The notes under the pieces are model-generated. The model searched no databases. It had not been told where the DNA came from and saw only the letters and a program-made list of their open reading frames with translations. From Diadophis punctatus similis (taxonomy: Eukaryota > Chordata > Lepidosauria > Squamata > Dipsadidae), in NCBI GenBank assembly GCA_023053685.1, contig JALIGW010000005.1:51883742-51947741 (forward strand): DNA of 64,000 bases. The letters are read 5' to 3'. Below are positions 13,324 to 23,689 of the stretch, piece after piece; within the stretch, counting starts at the first letter, position 1; every line of letters begins with the position of its first letter. A program made the position numbers and the translations under genes.

Positions 13324-13370
13324 CTCCCCCCCCCCGAACCCGCCCCCTTCCCTCCCCACCTCCCCCCCGG
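13324..13370 (-). repeat. G-rich polypurine tract in L1 3' region
   Basis: On the minus strand this is several runs of four or more G separated by short spacers, just upstream of the L1 polyadenylation signal. Such tracts are a known feature of L1 3' UTRs and can form G-quadruplexes. Confidence 0.75.
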
Positions 13371-14067
13371 ACTTCCCAGAGATAATACAGGGCATAATAA
13401 TAAATTTAAATTGTTAATAAAAAGAAAAGAAAAAAGAAAAAAAAAGAACACTATTTTTAAAAAAACTTCAACTCCAGATTATACACTAATAATATATCGC
13501 ATTTGTATACAATAGTAAAGATACAAAAAAGAATTAAAAAAAAGAAAGAAAGAGAAATCTCTTTAACAATACAAACAAACAAACCTCCTACCTCCTCCCT
13601 TCAATCCTCTATCTAATACAAAGTAAATGTTATATAAATAATAACTAAGTATAAAATACAAAAATCTTAAACTAATATTTTGTGATAGACTTTACACATT
13701 TAGGCTTATACTTAAACTAATATTATTGACATTAAAAATAACCTCTAAGATAAAACTTGACTAAATGTTACATAAGTAATCATTAAATATTGAATTTCAT
13801 CATAATATTAATAACATAATATTATTCTAAATTAACTTACTAACTTCAATAAACAAAAAAAAGGGAAAAAAGAATAAACAAATCTTCAACAAACTATATA
13901 TATCTAATATAATTAACATTAAAAGTAACCTCAAAGATATATAAAACTTAGCTAAATATTGCATAGGTAATCATTAAGTAGGGAAAAGGAAAAATGCAAT
14001 CATATTAATCTCTATCCGTCCAATATATTTCAACATCACATCGTTTTGTATCTTGATAGTTCATCTT

Positions 14068-15137
14068 TTAATAGTTCAGTAAATTCAGATTTGTCGACTC
14101 GTCTCCCATCTGATCCCAGATCTCCATCTCCTTTTCCCCAGCTATCTGGTTCTGGCACTCCTTTTGTGTTTTTGAATCTATTTCCTTTTGATCCATCAAA
14201 GATGGCTTCCCCTCCTCCTCCTCTTTTATTTTCATACATCCTTCCTCTGGAATCTTGGATATATCAGCCTTTAAAACATTGACATAAAATTCAGTAGCTT
14301 TTTTTATCGTGTTGAGCCGATATCTTTTTCCAGAAAATTTTACTGCTACTCCAACTGGCGCTTCCCATTTATATTGTAAATTTAATCTCTTAAATTCATC
14401 AGTCAAAAAAGTATAGCTTTTTCTGGCTTTAAGCATTTTAGAGGGGATTTCTTTCCAAATCTTTAGTTCCTGACCATTCACCATAAGATTATTGTTAAAC
14501 GTTGCTTGTATAATTCTATTCCGTAAAGCTCTTGTGGTAAAATATATGACAATGTCCCTTGGTAAATGCTTTTGTTTAGCGTACTATGAATTGATTCTGT
14601 ATATTTTGTCGATTTGTGTAGCCAATTCCACTTTGGAGATTCCAGACACCTGATCCAGTACATCAACCATCCTGCCTTTTAAATTTTCATATAATCCTTC
14701 TTTCAAACCTCTGATCCTTATAGCAACTTCCATGGATCTGAACTGTGTCATCAAGACCTCTTTTTCAAAGTTTGCAATATCATTTTGGATTTTGTCTATG
14801 TAATTCACCGAGGTTGCCAAAGCTTGTTTATTTGTTTCAATACGTTCTGCCAAAACTTCAATATTTGTTGCTAAACCTTTGCAAACCTCTAACACATCAA
14901 ATCTGAGTTGTTGATTCATATTCTTCAAAGCAGCCTGCATTTTTTGTCTATCTCGCTTATTTTCTGATTAAATTCCAAAGTAAGTTCATGTTTCATAATC
15001 TTTAAATTATTTAATAAATTTTCAGGTGTCAAAGGCTGTGGAGGTGTTAGCTCAGTGTTAAATTGCATTTTAGAAATATATCCAGATGAATAGTCATTTC
15101 TTTTACTCAAAACAATCTTTCCAGACTTTGAAGCCAT
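14068..15137 (-). pseudogene. L1 ORF1-like RNA-binding protein, broken
   Basis: About 356 codons. The start is the ATG at 15137, giving MASKSGKIVLSKR. A frameshift in an A-run near 14940 moves the frame, which then stays the same to 14068 except for one TAG at about 14583-14585. The product has a charged N-terminus and a heptad-rich coiled-coil region (about 14940-14770). An RRM-like block follows, with EVAIRIRGLKEGLYENLKG as its landmark. The C-terminal domain carries LPRDIVIYFTTR and FKRLNLQYKWEAPVGVAVKF. This is the coiled-coil/RRM/CTD order of L1 ORF1p (Transposase_22), which coats L1 RNA and acts as a nucleic-acid chaperone. The C-terminal 70 residues form a Glu/Lys-rich tail (KIKEEEEGK and beyond) that I do not know from mammalian ORF1p. 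With two lesions it is probably not expressed. Confidence 0.82.
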
Positions 15138-15714
15138 TGGTGTTTCAAAAGAGTACGAAAAAGAAAGAAAGCCAGGTGCCTGTTAAAGTTCTTTCCAGTT
15201 TAAAAATCAGGTAGTCTTTTATTATTGGAAATATTTCTGTTATAACTTTAATCCAGAGTTAGGAGACAGAGAAAGAAAAAACCATTTTTCCAAGTTAAAA
15301 GTTTCCATAAGAGAGAGAGAGAGAAAAAAAAGCCTCTGGGGAAACGAAAGTCACTTTCACTTCTCAATCGCCATATTGTTACTCTGTTTCCTTTGTTCCC
15401 TTGCCGAAGTGAAAGCTTACCCAGGAGTTGAAAAAAAAAGAAAAAAAGAGGTTTCAGTACTTGCCCATCTCACGCCTGTTTCTCTCTGTCTGCTTCTATA
15501 ATTTAAATGTAGTTATAAATCCCATTCTTGAAGCAGCGGCTGGTCACTCCATCTAGCTCCGCAAAAACGGAGGTTTCCTGATCTTCGGAGCTGGAGACAG
15601 GCTGCATGGGGAGCTCTCCCTTCGTGCCCTACCAGATGGCTCCTAGGGCGCTGGGGGGGCTCTACCCCACCTGTCAGGCTCTCATCTCTCCCCTTTGCCC
15701 GGGGAAGAGATTTT

Positions 15715-15745
15715 AAAGCCGCCAGACAGCTGTTCTGGCGGCTTT
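15715..15745. repeat. perfect hairpin in L1 5' region
   Basis: 12-bp arms AAAGCCGCCAGA (15715-15726) and TCTGGCGGCTTT (15734-15745) with a 7-nt loop. It lies about 65-95 bp downstream of the L1 5' end as read on the minus strand. Confidence 0.75.
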
Positions 15746-15826
15746 TAACAAAGATCGGAAAGGCGTCCAACGAAGGGACGTCCGCGATGGAGCGCTACAA
15801 ACCGGAAGTCTATTCTTGTATATTTC

Positions 15827-17524
15827 AGCAACATATTTGGTCTGTGTAAAATTGGGGAAAAAATAAGTTATATTTGAACTAAATCTATGTGTCTGAAGTA
15901 CTACATCAATCCAAAGCTCATTTTGGAATCAGAGATAGATCATACCAAATTCCAAGCAATTAGACAGGTTGCTAACTGGATATGTTATCATCCAACACTT
16001 CCATTTTAGCAATGTAAGCTTTAGATATTTTCTTCTGGCACCTTTTAATAAAATGGCCGGTCTGAGGTGAGTAACCCAAGCTAATTAGTCATATCTAGGA
16101 AGTAATTAGTTTCACCTTGGTCACATTGAATTTTGCTTTCTTAAAGGAGACGTAAAGATGAGAGTGATTTAAGATATAATAATCTATAATTCTCCTATAT
16201 AAAACAGACTACATTTAATAACAATCACTTCACTGATTATTGTTGAATATATTAATTTTATAATATTTATTCAAATAACTCCAGAAATATAATGCACCTA
16301 CCAAATATTTTATGCTAAAATACTTCTTTATGGGGATGGGTTGTTTTGTTTTGCTTATTTCCTATTTAAACAAAGAAAAAAAATAAATGTCCTTTGAAAT
16401 GTCACCATGGACAGCATCCAGAGAATATACAGCTTGCTATAAACCATATTAAGCAGTGTTACCTTTAAGAAGGGGAGAGTTCTAACTATTTATATCACTC
16501 TTTGTGGGAAGATGTTAACATGAGAACAAATTTACTTAAATCCCCATAGTTTGAGGAAAGAATGCCATGGAAAGGCTAAGGAATGGTCTGGTATCTCTGG
16601 TTCAATATTTGTTTTTTATTTGGGGTTTTTTTTTGGGGGGGGGGACATATCATTAAATAAAACATTAAATTTTGGCAATTTGCTAATTAAGATGGAATTT
16701 GCCACTATTTTGGCAACCAGTTTTTGTTCTCCCTTTTCTTTTTTGTTATAAAAAAGGGTTTTGTTAGCATCTAGCTTGATGCAAGACAAACAAAGGTGCT
16801 GTCAATATTCATTTTAATTAAGCCAATGGCATTAGCTGCTTATGACTTCATTCTTCTGATTCCCAGTGGGCAATCTGAACAGCAATTCTCACTGTTACTT
16901 AGCTCCTGCAGTGTAATCCACAAGAGGCTGTCAGCTTGCTGTGGTTTGTGACCTTTGACCCAATCACTTTCTTCCTTTTAACACTTCTACTTTTGCACAT
17001 TTAATGAACTTTGTACATGGTTTAAAAGATGTCAGCCCAGAGGAACGATGGACCCTGCTGTGAAGGGCCCCATTGTTTCTATAAGTCTAATTGACCTTTC
17101 ACATTACACAAAAAAGAGGAAAGAAAGAAAAAGAAAAAAAAAGAAAAAATCAATATGGTTACTTAGTCACCAATCCAATGCTATCTTTTTTATTATTAAT
17201 ATGCTAAACATATTGTTTCAGAACACTGACATCTAAACACCCCTAGATATACAAAAAATTTCTTCTCATTAATAACTATTATATTAATCACTGTTGCCCA
17301 GAACTAGAATCTAGCTGTGAAATCCCCTGGTGGAAATTGCTATAATCGTTCAAACTACAGGAATGATTTTTTTTCTTCCAGCATAATTACTGCTGTCTCC
17401 TTATTGAAAAATATCCCATTAGACAGCAGGTTTTAGTTACGTAAATCCTGTTGATTAATTTTTAATTTCTGGCATTTTTTTCCCTATGACACTGCACTTG
17501 TAAAGATCTTTGAAAGTTTTAATA
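15827..17524. other. unannotated AT-rich sequence
   Basis: About 1.7 kb with no supported gene. It contains a T/G homopolymer stretch near 16626-16645 and an A-rich purine run near 17110-17150. Nothing else is recognised. Confidence 0.55.
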
Positions 17525-17659
17525 CAGAGTTTCTCAACCTTGACAAATTTAAGATGTGTTGACTTCAACTCCCACAATTCCCCAATCAGTAAACTGGTTG
17601 GGGAATTCTGGGCCTTGAAGTCCATACATCTTAAAATTGCCACGTTTGAGACAACACTG
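17525..17659. mobile_element. palindromic hAT-type MITE
   Basis: A 135-bp near-palindrome. It opens CAGAGTTTCTCAACCTTG and closes with the approximate complement ending ACAACACTG. The inner arms ACTTCAACTCCCACAATTCC and GGAATTCTGGGCCTTGAAGT face each other. Flanks TTTAATA (left) and TTTAATG (right) are a near-match to a hAT-type duplication, not a perfect one. Fragments of the same family appear at 35590-35650 and 38352-38436. Confidence 0.75.
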
Positions 17660-18540
17660 TTTAATGACACATTGAACAATTATCACAATAATTTATACGT
17701 GTTCAAATTCAATTTACTTACTGCAAGTTGCTTGCAAAATTAATTCATCGATAAAAATTCAGGAAATCTTTAATGCAAATAAATATCTCTTTCATGCTCA
17801 TAGCCCTGTAACATCTCCTATATAATACAGGTTCAGAAATCTATTTTGGCTACTAACTGAACATTGTCTTCACTCACCTGTATAATTATGCTGCAAGACT
17901 ATTGGTGGAATGAACCATACCTTTTGATTCACAAAGGTTTCAATTATAGTACAAACCCAGCCAAGCAGAAATAATGCTACCTAGGGTTAGATGATGGCAC
18001 TTAATGACACAGAAAGTTGATTCTGATTCCACAGGCATTAACCTAAGAGAGATATTTCCATATATCATTAGTCTGCCAGCTTTCTTTTTTTGGGGGGGTG
18101 GGGGAGAAGGGGTGATAGTGATGAAAGTTGATGAACTGCTGCCAAGATCATCCTTGGATTACTTAGGAGGAACTGTAAGGACGGCAAAGTGTAATTTGGG
18201 ACCTGCAGGGAATACATTTTATAATGTTTATAACAGGTGACAGGGAAAGGAGGCGATGATGTTGCCCTCTGTACTGAGGGAAACTCTGTAGCATCCTGCC
18301 ATACTTGCTTTTGTTTTTTTGTTTTTTTTCCTAATAACAAGGAATCTTGGAACAAAATTATGTAAAGGATAATGTGATGTGATGTAACATGACATGATGT
18401 GTGTGTGTATGTATAGTTTGAAAATGGATTGCAGAGGGAGAAAAAAAGGCAGAGACAGTTTGGCAGCAATTCAAAATGCTGCTGACTGCTGCTGTCTTAG
18501 TTCTTCCAATCCTGACCATACATCCCACAAGAGAGTATTA
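17660..18540. other. unannotated sequence
   Basis: About 0.9 kb without supported features apart from a G-run near 18091-18110. Frames of 78-133 codons on either strand contradict each other and show no domain. Confidence 0.5.
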
Positions 18541-19394
18541 CAGTGGTGGCCAACCTTAAGCATACCATGTGCCAATTTTTTCACAGACGAGTTCAGATGC
18601 GCCATGCAACTCAAGCACGGTTTTTACCTTCTTACTTTCATGTTTGGGGTTGTAAAATAGGGATAGGGGTAGGATCTGCTTTGCTTAAGGGAGGAAAAGG
18701 AATAACTCAATCACGCAATTCAGTTTTCTTTTGCACTGTAATGGATAACAGGAATTTAAGCATAGAAAAGTATAAAACTAAAAAAAAGTGAAAAAGAACA
18801 AATAGATCACAAGTATGTATGTTGTATCACACAGAATATCAATTATGTGTAATTTAAATTCTGTGCTTGCATCAAGAAAAAGTAGTGGCGCTCTTCTTTG
18901 ACAAACGTAATATATATTTAATCTTGAATCTGTCTTTCAATTACTCTCAATACAAAAACCACGCTAGTACACTCAATAAAACACTGCTTCAAACTCCACG
19001 CCACGATGGCTCACTCAGAACTGACTGACCATATCAAACGCTCGCTGTTCATTCGCACGTGACTTCAAACACATGATGTGTTGCTAGTGCGCGGTGTTTG
19101 CAATTGTTTGAGCAGGAACGCGCAATGGCAACACCAATAAAAATATTCGTACGTTTGTAAACCCGTCTAAAGTAACATCTCACAAGTTCCATTCTAAGTT
19201 TCAGACACCGAGAAGTTGAACATTACCGAAGGCTGTACGAATTGAACTGAGATCACTTTGGTGTTGAAAATATTAAGATGGATTCAGTTATGACACCTAT
19301 TTAAAAAAATAAGTAGGTGCAAGGATGCAATGCGCCACTTGTAATCATCCAATGCACCATGATTGGCACATGCGCCACGGTTTGGCCACCCCTG
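18541..19394. mobile_element. non-autonomous hAT element, 854 bp
   Basis: The left end CAGTGGTGGCCAACC and right end GGTTTGGCCACCCCTG are inverted repeats typical of hAT elements. The flanking octamers GAGTATTA and GTATATAT do not match well, so the TSD has decayed or the end is off by a few bases. The interior is not a simple palindrome. It includes a moderately CpG-containing block (19000-19160) and no open transposase frame. The ends also share CATGTGCCAA and TTGGCACATG as a second inverted repeat inside the termini. Confidence 0.75.
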
Positions 19395-19465
19395 GTATAT
19401 ATAGTCTACTTCCAATCCACACAAACACGGATGCATTACAAAAGGAACAACATAAACACACACAT

Positions 19466-19632
19466 GTTTTCTTGGCAAGGTTTTTCAGAAGTGGTTTGCC
19501 ATTTCCTCCTTCCTGGAGATAAGTGAATGGCCCATATTCACCCAGCTGTCTTTGTCCCTAAAGTGGGACTAGGACCACGCTGGTCTCCTAAGTTGTAGCC
19601 TAGTGGCTTAACTACTGCACCAAATTGGCTGT
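19466..19632 (-). mobile_element. CORE/MIR-like tRNA-derived SINE
   Basis: On the minus strand it begins AGCCAATTTGGTGCAGTAGT, a tRNA-like head with an A box, followed by GTGGTCCTAGTCCC in the B-box position. Next comes a CORE-like centre, GCTGGGTGAATATGGGCCA, similar to the GTGTGACCTTGGGC block of MIR/CORE SINEs. The body ends AAACCACTTCTGAAAAACCT then GCCAAGAAAAC. The boundary on the left side is approximate and no TSD was found. Confidence 0.65.
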
Positions 19633-19639
19633 TGGAAGA

Positions 19640-20058
19640 ATCATGTGGATGTCTTTTCTTCTTTTCTTCACTGTAATTAATACATTTTGTTTATTATTGT
19701 TTTAGTATATATTTCTTTGCTGTTTTACCTTAAACTATCTTGAAATACTTTGTCATATGAAGTGGTAAATAAATATATTAAAATAATAATATAATAGATA
19801 CAAGAAATGTGCCCCAAATGATTAAGTTAGTGAATTCTGTATCAGTTGATATTATTAATATTTTTTCAGAGACAAACACAGAGCCATATAATTGTGGAAC
19901 AAGGGTCCAGTTCTCTTCATGGGCAGGAAACAATTAAAACATCAGTAAGAGGTGGCTGTCTATCCTTTTCTTAAAAACCTCAAGAGATGGAGGATCCATA
20001 ATCTCAATAGATAAATTGTCTAGACAGGAATTTCTTAAATCTTCTCAGAGTCAAGCTC
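19640..20058. other. unannotated AT-rich sequence
   Basis: No gene or recognisable repeat. Confidence 0.5.
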
Positions 20059-20262
20059 GCTTGAGTATGAGTCAGAGGCGGGTTGCACTTACCTCACTAC
20101 CGGTGCACTGCCATGTTGTGCGCTCACATGTGCTCGCTATGTGTTCTCGCCCCCTCACTGGCTTGAGTATGAGTCAGGGGCGGGTTGCACTTACCTCGCT
20201 ACTGGTGCACTGCCATGTTGTGCGCTCATGCGTGCTTGCTATGTATGCTTGCCCCCTCGCAT
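20059..20262. repeat. 102-bp tandem duplication across a MITE junction
   Basis: Two direct copies, 20059-20160 and 20161 to about 20262, offset by 102 bp with scattered mismatches. Each begins GCTTGAGTATGAGT, the flanking host sequence including the TSD, and runs on into CAG(A/G)GGCGGGTTGCAC, the 5' end of the MITE. The repeat unit therefore spans the host/element junction. Confidence 0.85.
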
Positions 20263-20635
20263 GATTTTGCTTCCTGTGCATGTATGGAAGCAAAATCTCA
20301 CCGAAATCTCGTGAGGGGACGCATGTGCGTGCATGATTTCGGTGATTTTTTGCTTCTGCGCATGTGCGGAAGCAAAAAATTGCCAAAATTTATTTTCTTG
20401 CTTCTTATATGCCGCCCTACTCCCGAGGGACTCACACACATGCGCGTCCCACAAAATCTCACACACACGTGCGTCCCCTCATGAGATTTTGCTTCTGCAC
20501 ATATGCATGAAGCAAAATCAGCCCAAAAATTCCCAAAAAAAGATGGTGCTGCGCGACAGACCGGGGAAGACGGTACTGGAGCGGTCGCACTACTGGAATG
20601 ACAGAGTGGACCGCACCGGTAGGAACCCACCACTG
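20073..20635. mobile_element. hAT-type MITE, GC-rich family copy 2
   Basis: A 563-bp element with ends CAGAGGCGGGTT and GGAACCCACCACTG, flanked by GTATGAGT (20065-20072) and GTACGAGT (20636-20643), which match at 7 of 8 positions. It shares with copy 1 the TTTTGCTTC...GAAGCAAAA palindromes and with copy 3 the right-end block CGGTAGGAACCCACCACTG. The 5' end is duplicated with flanking DNA, and a short L3-type LINE tail is embedded at about 20389-20433. It has no transposase. Confidence 0.85.
20389..20433 (-). mobile_element. embedded 3' tail of an L3-type LINE
   Basis: On the minus strand this reads TGAGTCCCTCGGGAGTAGGG then CGGCATATAAGAAGC and an A-rich end. It is the same 3' terminal signature as at 29385-29464 and, in diverged form, at 33540-33580 and 49590-49640. 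It sits inside the MITE, so it is either a very short 5'-truncated LINE insertion or a captured fragment. Confidence 0.65.
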
Positions 20636-20643
20636 GTACGAGT

Positions 20644-22194
20644 TCAGCTTAAGATGCAGAACTCATACTTCAACAGACCCTTGGTCTGTTGAAAATCTAG
20701 GCCATATGATGCTATCCTTTTATACAATTACAGAACTTGTCAATTTAAAATCACTGATTGCTTGATGGAGTGTTCCACTTTATGATATTATATAATACCA
20801 TATGAATGATCTTGTTGGATTAATTGATCTATTGCGATTAACCTTGTGTCATTCCTTATTAATCCTTGCAATTTGATAACCCATGCAACTAAATCCTGGC
20901 ATCTGTTTCAGATCCTGGCATGGACCTATAGTTTAAAAGAAAACAGAAGAGATCATTGTTTTTAGGCTTGTACAATCCAATAATCCTATACTTAAGCTAT
21001 TCAAGTGTAGCTTGCATATATGACTTCATTGTTAGTTATCATGATGTCATACATAAAGCATAAAAAGGATGCAAGTTTTAGAACTTGACTCTTCTTTTTC
21101 TGGTTGTTATTTCAACTTCATTTTCTTATACTGCGAAGCATCTCCACAAGAAGTAATTATTTCTGAGTGATTTTGATTTTTAATTTGCTCTTCAATAGAA
21201 TGATTCCCTTTTCACTATTTCCATATTCAAGACATTGTGCTTTGGGGAACAGTTTAGTTAAAAAAAGACCCAGAGAGAGATGAAAGAGTGAGAGACAGAT
21301 AGATAGGACAAACTTTGTATGATGAGCACTTTAAAAAAATCGTTATTTATTTAGCTAACTTTATTAATCTGAAAAAAATAACACAATGGTGTCATTTTAA
21401 ACTTTGCATTCATAATTCCCATGTCCCTTTCTTGCCCTATTCTTCCTTGGTGGTCTTCTATTATTTATGTTAAACAGAAGTCAGAGAGAGAAAGAGGAGA
21501 AAAGATAATGTGGCAGCGGGGGGGGGTGTTGTACAGTTACAGAGAAATAGTTTTTTGTAGTTTAATTTTTTTTATTCAACCTTTGAAAGTCTGAGGGTCT
21601 CACCATTCCAATATTTACACAGATGTGAGCAAGGCAGTTTATAACCACCTACTTTTGCCCTTGTCACCTTTGCCTTTGAGCAATCTTTAAAAGGTACATT
21701 AATAGCAATTGTATTAGATACACTCTCCTCAGTCCAATATTTTTATTTCATATTGCCTCTACGGAATGAAAGTTAATACACATTTTGAACGGAGGACATT
21801 ATTTTCTTAGTCTTTTATGATAAATTCAGCTGTGCACTAGAGGGATTTTGCAAGAGAATCTCATGAGTCAGTGCAACAAAATCCATTCCAATACTCTTTT
21901 AAAAAACATGGTGGAAAAGGCGCCAGTTTAGTTTAAAGGGCACACAATTTTCAAAATGTATTTTGTTTTTCTTGATTGCAACGGAGAAAGAGGAGGAATA
22001 TGAGAGAGACCATGAACTTCAAATATTCCCCTTTGGAATTGAAGTAAAATATGTGTAAGGTGCAGTAATACATTCTTTTAGAAATATATCATATATGCAT
22101 TATTTTAACAAATACATGAGCCTTGGATGAAGTGATTCAACTGAACTTTTTTTCTGTATATCATCTAGTCTTCTTTGTTCAATTAGGAGAAAGA
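20644..22194. other. unannotated AT-rich sequence
   Basis: About 1.5 kb without a supported gene. Low-complexity G run near 21520-21530. No recognisable transposon ends. Confidence 0.55.
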
Positions 22195-22201
22195 AAAGAA
22201 A

Positions 22202-22296
<95 letters not shown>
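22195..22296. repeat. (GAAA)n microsatellite
   Basis: About 24 nearly perfect AAAG units. Purine-only on the plus strand. The Lys/Glu/Arg-rich and Phe/Leu/Ser-rich frames across it are artefacts. Confidence 0.97.
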
Positions 22297-22297
<1 letters not shown>

Positions 22298-23680
22298 TCC
22301 ATTGCAGCTGAAAGGGATATCAGAAGGCATTTTCTTAAGTCTCTTTTGATTTGGCTCTTGTTTTATTCTATAAAGGGATGAAATTGTCAGCAGTCTTATG
22401 CTCCAGGCTCTTCCTGCTCTTAGAGCTGTGCTCTTTCAGAGATTGAAGATGTCCATGTCCTGCTGGTAGGCCAAGTGCTAGACTCCCACTGGGATTTTTA
22501 CTCAACCAGGTGTCATGGTTGCCAGGCTGAGTGATAAACACTAAGCAGAATTTGTCAGGGGAATATTTGCATGATGGCTTTTCCTTTTGAATCAAAAGCA
22601 TTACGAGATACCATTGACAATCTCAGAAGAATGACTAAGGATGGATAACTTACGTCACTTAAATTGCGTGGCCTCCTGCAGATAGCTCTAATAATTCCAG
22701 TTCCAGCCCTTATATCCCTTTTCATCTTGAAGGATGCATTGTCTTTCATTGTCTGTGAACATATCAGTAGGAAGTTGGCTAGCTTAATTGCAGAAAAAGC
22801 ACACGCCACAGCCTATGTGTCTGTGATTCCTCAAATTCCTTGGTTTGTTTTTAAAAACTATCCAAAAGCTATATTGGTTTGCAATAGAGTTGGTGTACTT
22901 CCCACTGCAAAATGGCAGGAAACTATGTAGCCAATTGTTAACAATTATGATTTGAGGGCCAAATGCAGTTGTCAGTCCTCAGGTTGCCCACTGCTGTCAG
23001 ACATCACAGCAGGCATGGAAATGACTCTCTATTTCTGAACTCTTAACTGCCTATTAAGGAATTTTGTTGTAGCAAAAGCTCATAGATACATGATTAGATT
23101 AGTTGGATATTATATCACAGAGAAGACCTGTTTGTGAAAAAACAATTTCTTATTACAGACCAGGAATCAAATCAAGGCCTCTATGTCTGTCCCGGAGTTT
23201 AAATTTTAGACCTTTTCTTCCCACCTTTTTGAGTCAATAGCTTTTTGTAGCTTGAGATCATACAATTACAGTAGTAGGTCATCCAGTTGCTTTTGCACCT
23301 AAATTATAACTAGAATTCTTTTTTTTTGTTTCTAGCATAGTGACAATTTAGTGACAGTTTAGTCTAGAAGAAACTGTTATGCAGTATTATCTTGTTTTGT
23401 GTTTTTGATTTAAAATATTCCTGAAAGAAGTTAGGGAACATTCATTTCCTGGCTGCTATGCTACTTAAGCTATAAAACAAAGGTCCTTTGCATGGCACTG
23501 GCACATGGCACTAAGGCTGGCTTAGGTTATATGAACTTCGAACCTGTAACTGTGCCATTGATACTGTTTCACATACCCTTGTGTTATTGGTACAATTTGG
23601 GGGTGAGGGTATGGTAGAGAATTATGAGTGTATTTTCATAGATCCAAGATGTGAACATTTTAATATGACACTAGCAGAAT
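22297..23680. other. unannotated sequence
   Basis: About 1.4 kb. Frames of 77-88 codons occur on both strands near 22370-22930, but I recognise no protein and see no support for an exon. Confidence 0.5.
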
Positions 23681-23689
23681 ATTTGTATT

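Larger units (their letters stand above)
13235..15810 (-). mobile_element. L1-type retrotransposon, complete but ORF1-only (half-L1)
   Basis: A 2576-bp insertion on the minus strand flanked by a perfect 16-bp TSD, TATTCTTGTATATTTC, at 13219-13234 and 15811-15826. In order it has a CpG-rich 5' region of about 670 bp beginning GACTTCCGGTTTG, a broken ORF1 (15137 to 14068), an AT-rich region of about 800 bp, a G-rich polypurine tract (13324-13370 in complement), an AATAAA signal (complement of 13253-13258), and a short A tail. This is L1 architecture. The large ORF2 (endonuclease and reverse transcriptase, usually near 3.8 kb) is absent with no sign of a breakpoint, and both ends look intact. 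The element is therefore either the copy of a deleted progenitor or a member of an ORF1-only family analogous to mammalian HAL1. It must have been mobilised in trans by a full L1. Confidence 0.88.

Noticed and set aside
14046..14282. 78-codon plus-strand frame rich in Pro and Ser
   Set aside because: It is the reverse reading of the L1 ORF1 C-terminal coding region.
18068..18469. 133-codon minus frame
   Set aside because: Low-complexity, Ser/Pro/Leu-rich, no domain, and spans a C/G-run. Probably chance.
18541..19394. Autonomous hAT transposase inside the 854-bp element
   Set aside because: No frame longer than about 70 codons and no transposase motif. The element is non-autonomous.
22100..22330. 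Phe/Leu/Ser-rich and Lys/Glu/Arg-rich frames
   Set aside because: Produced by the GAAA microsatellite.
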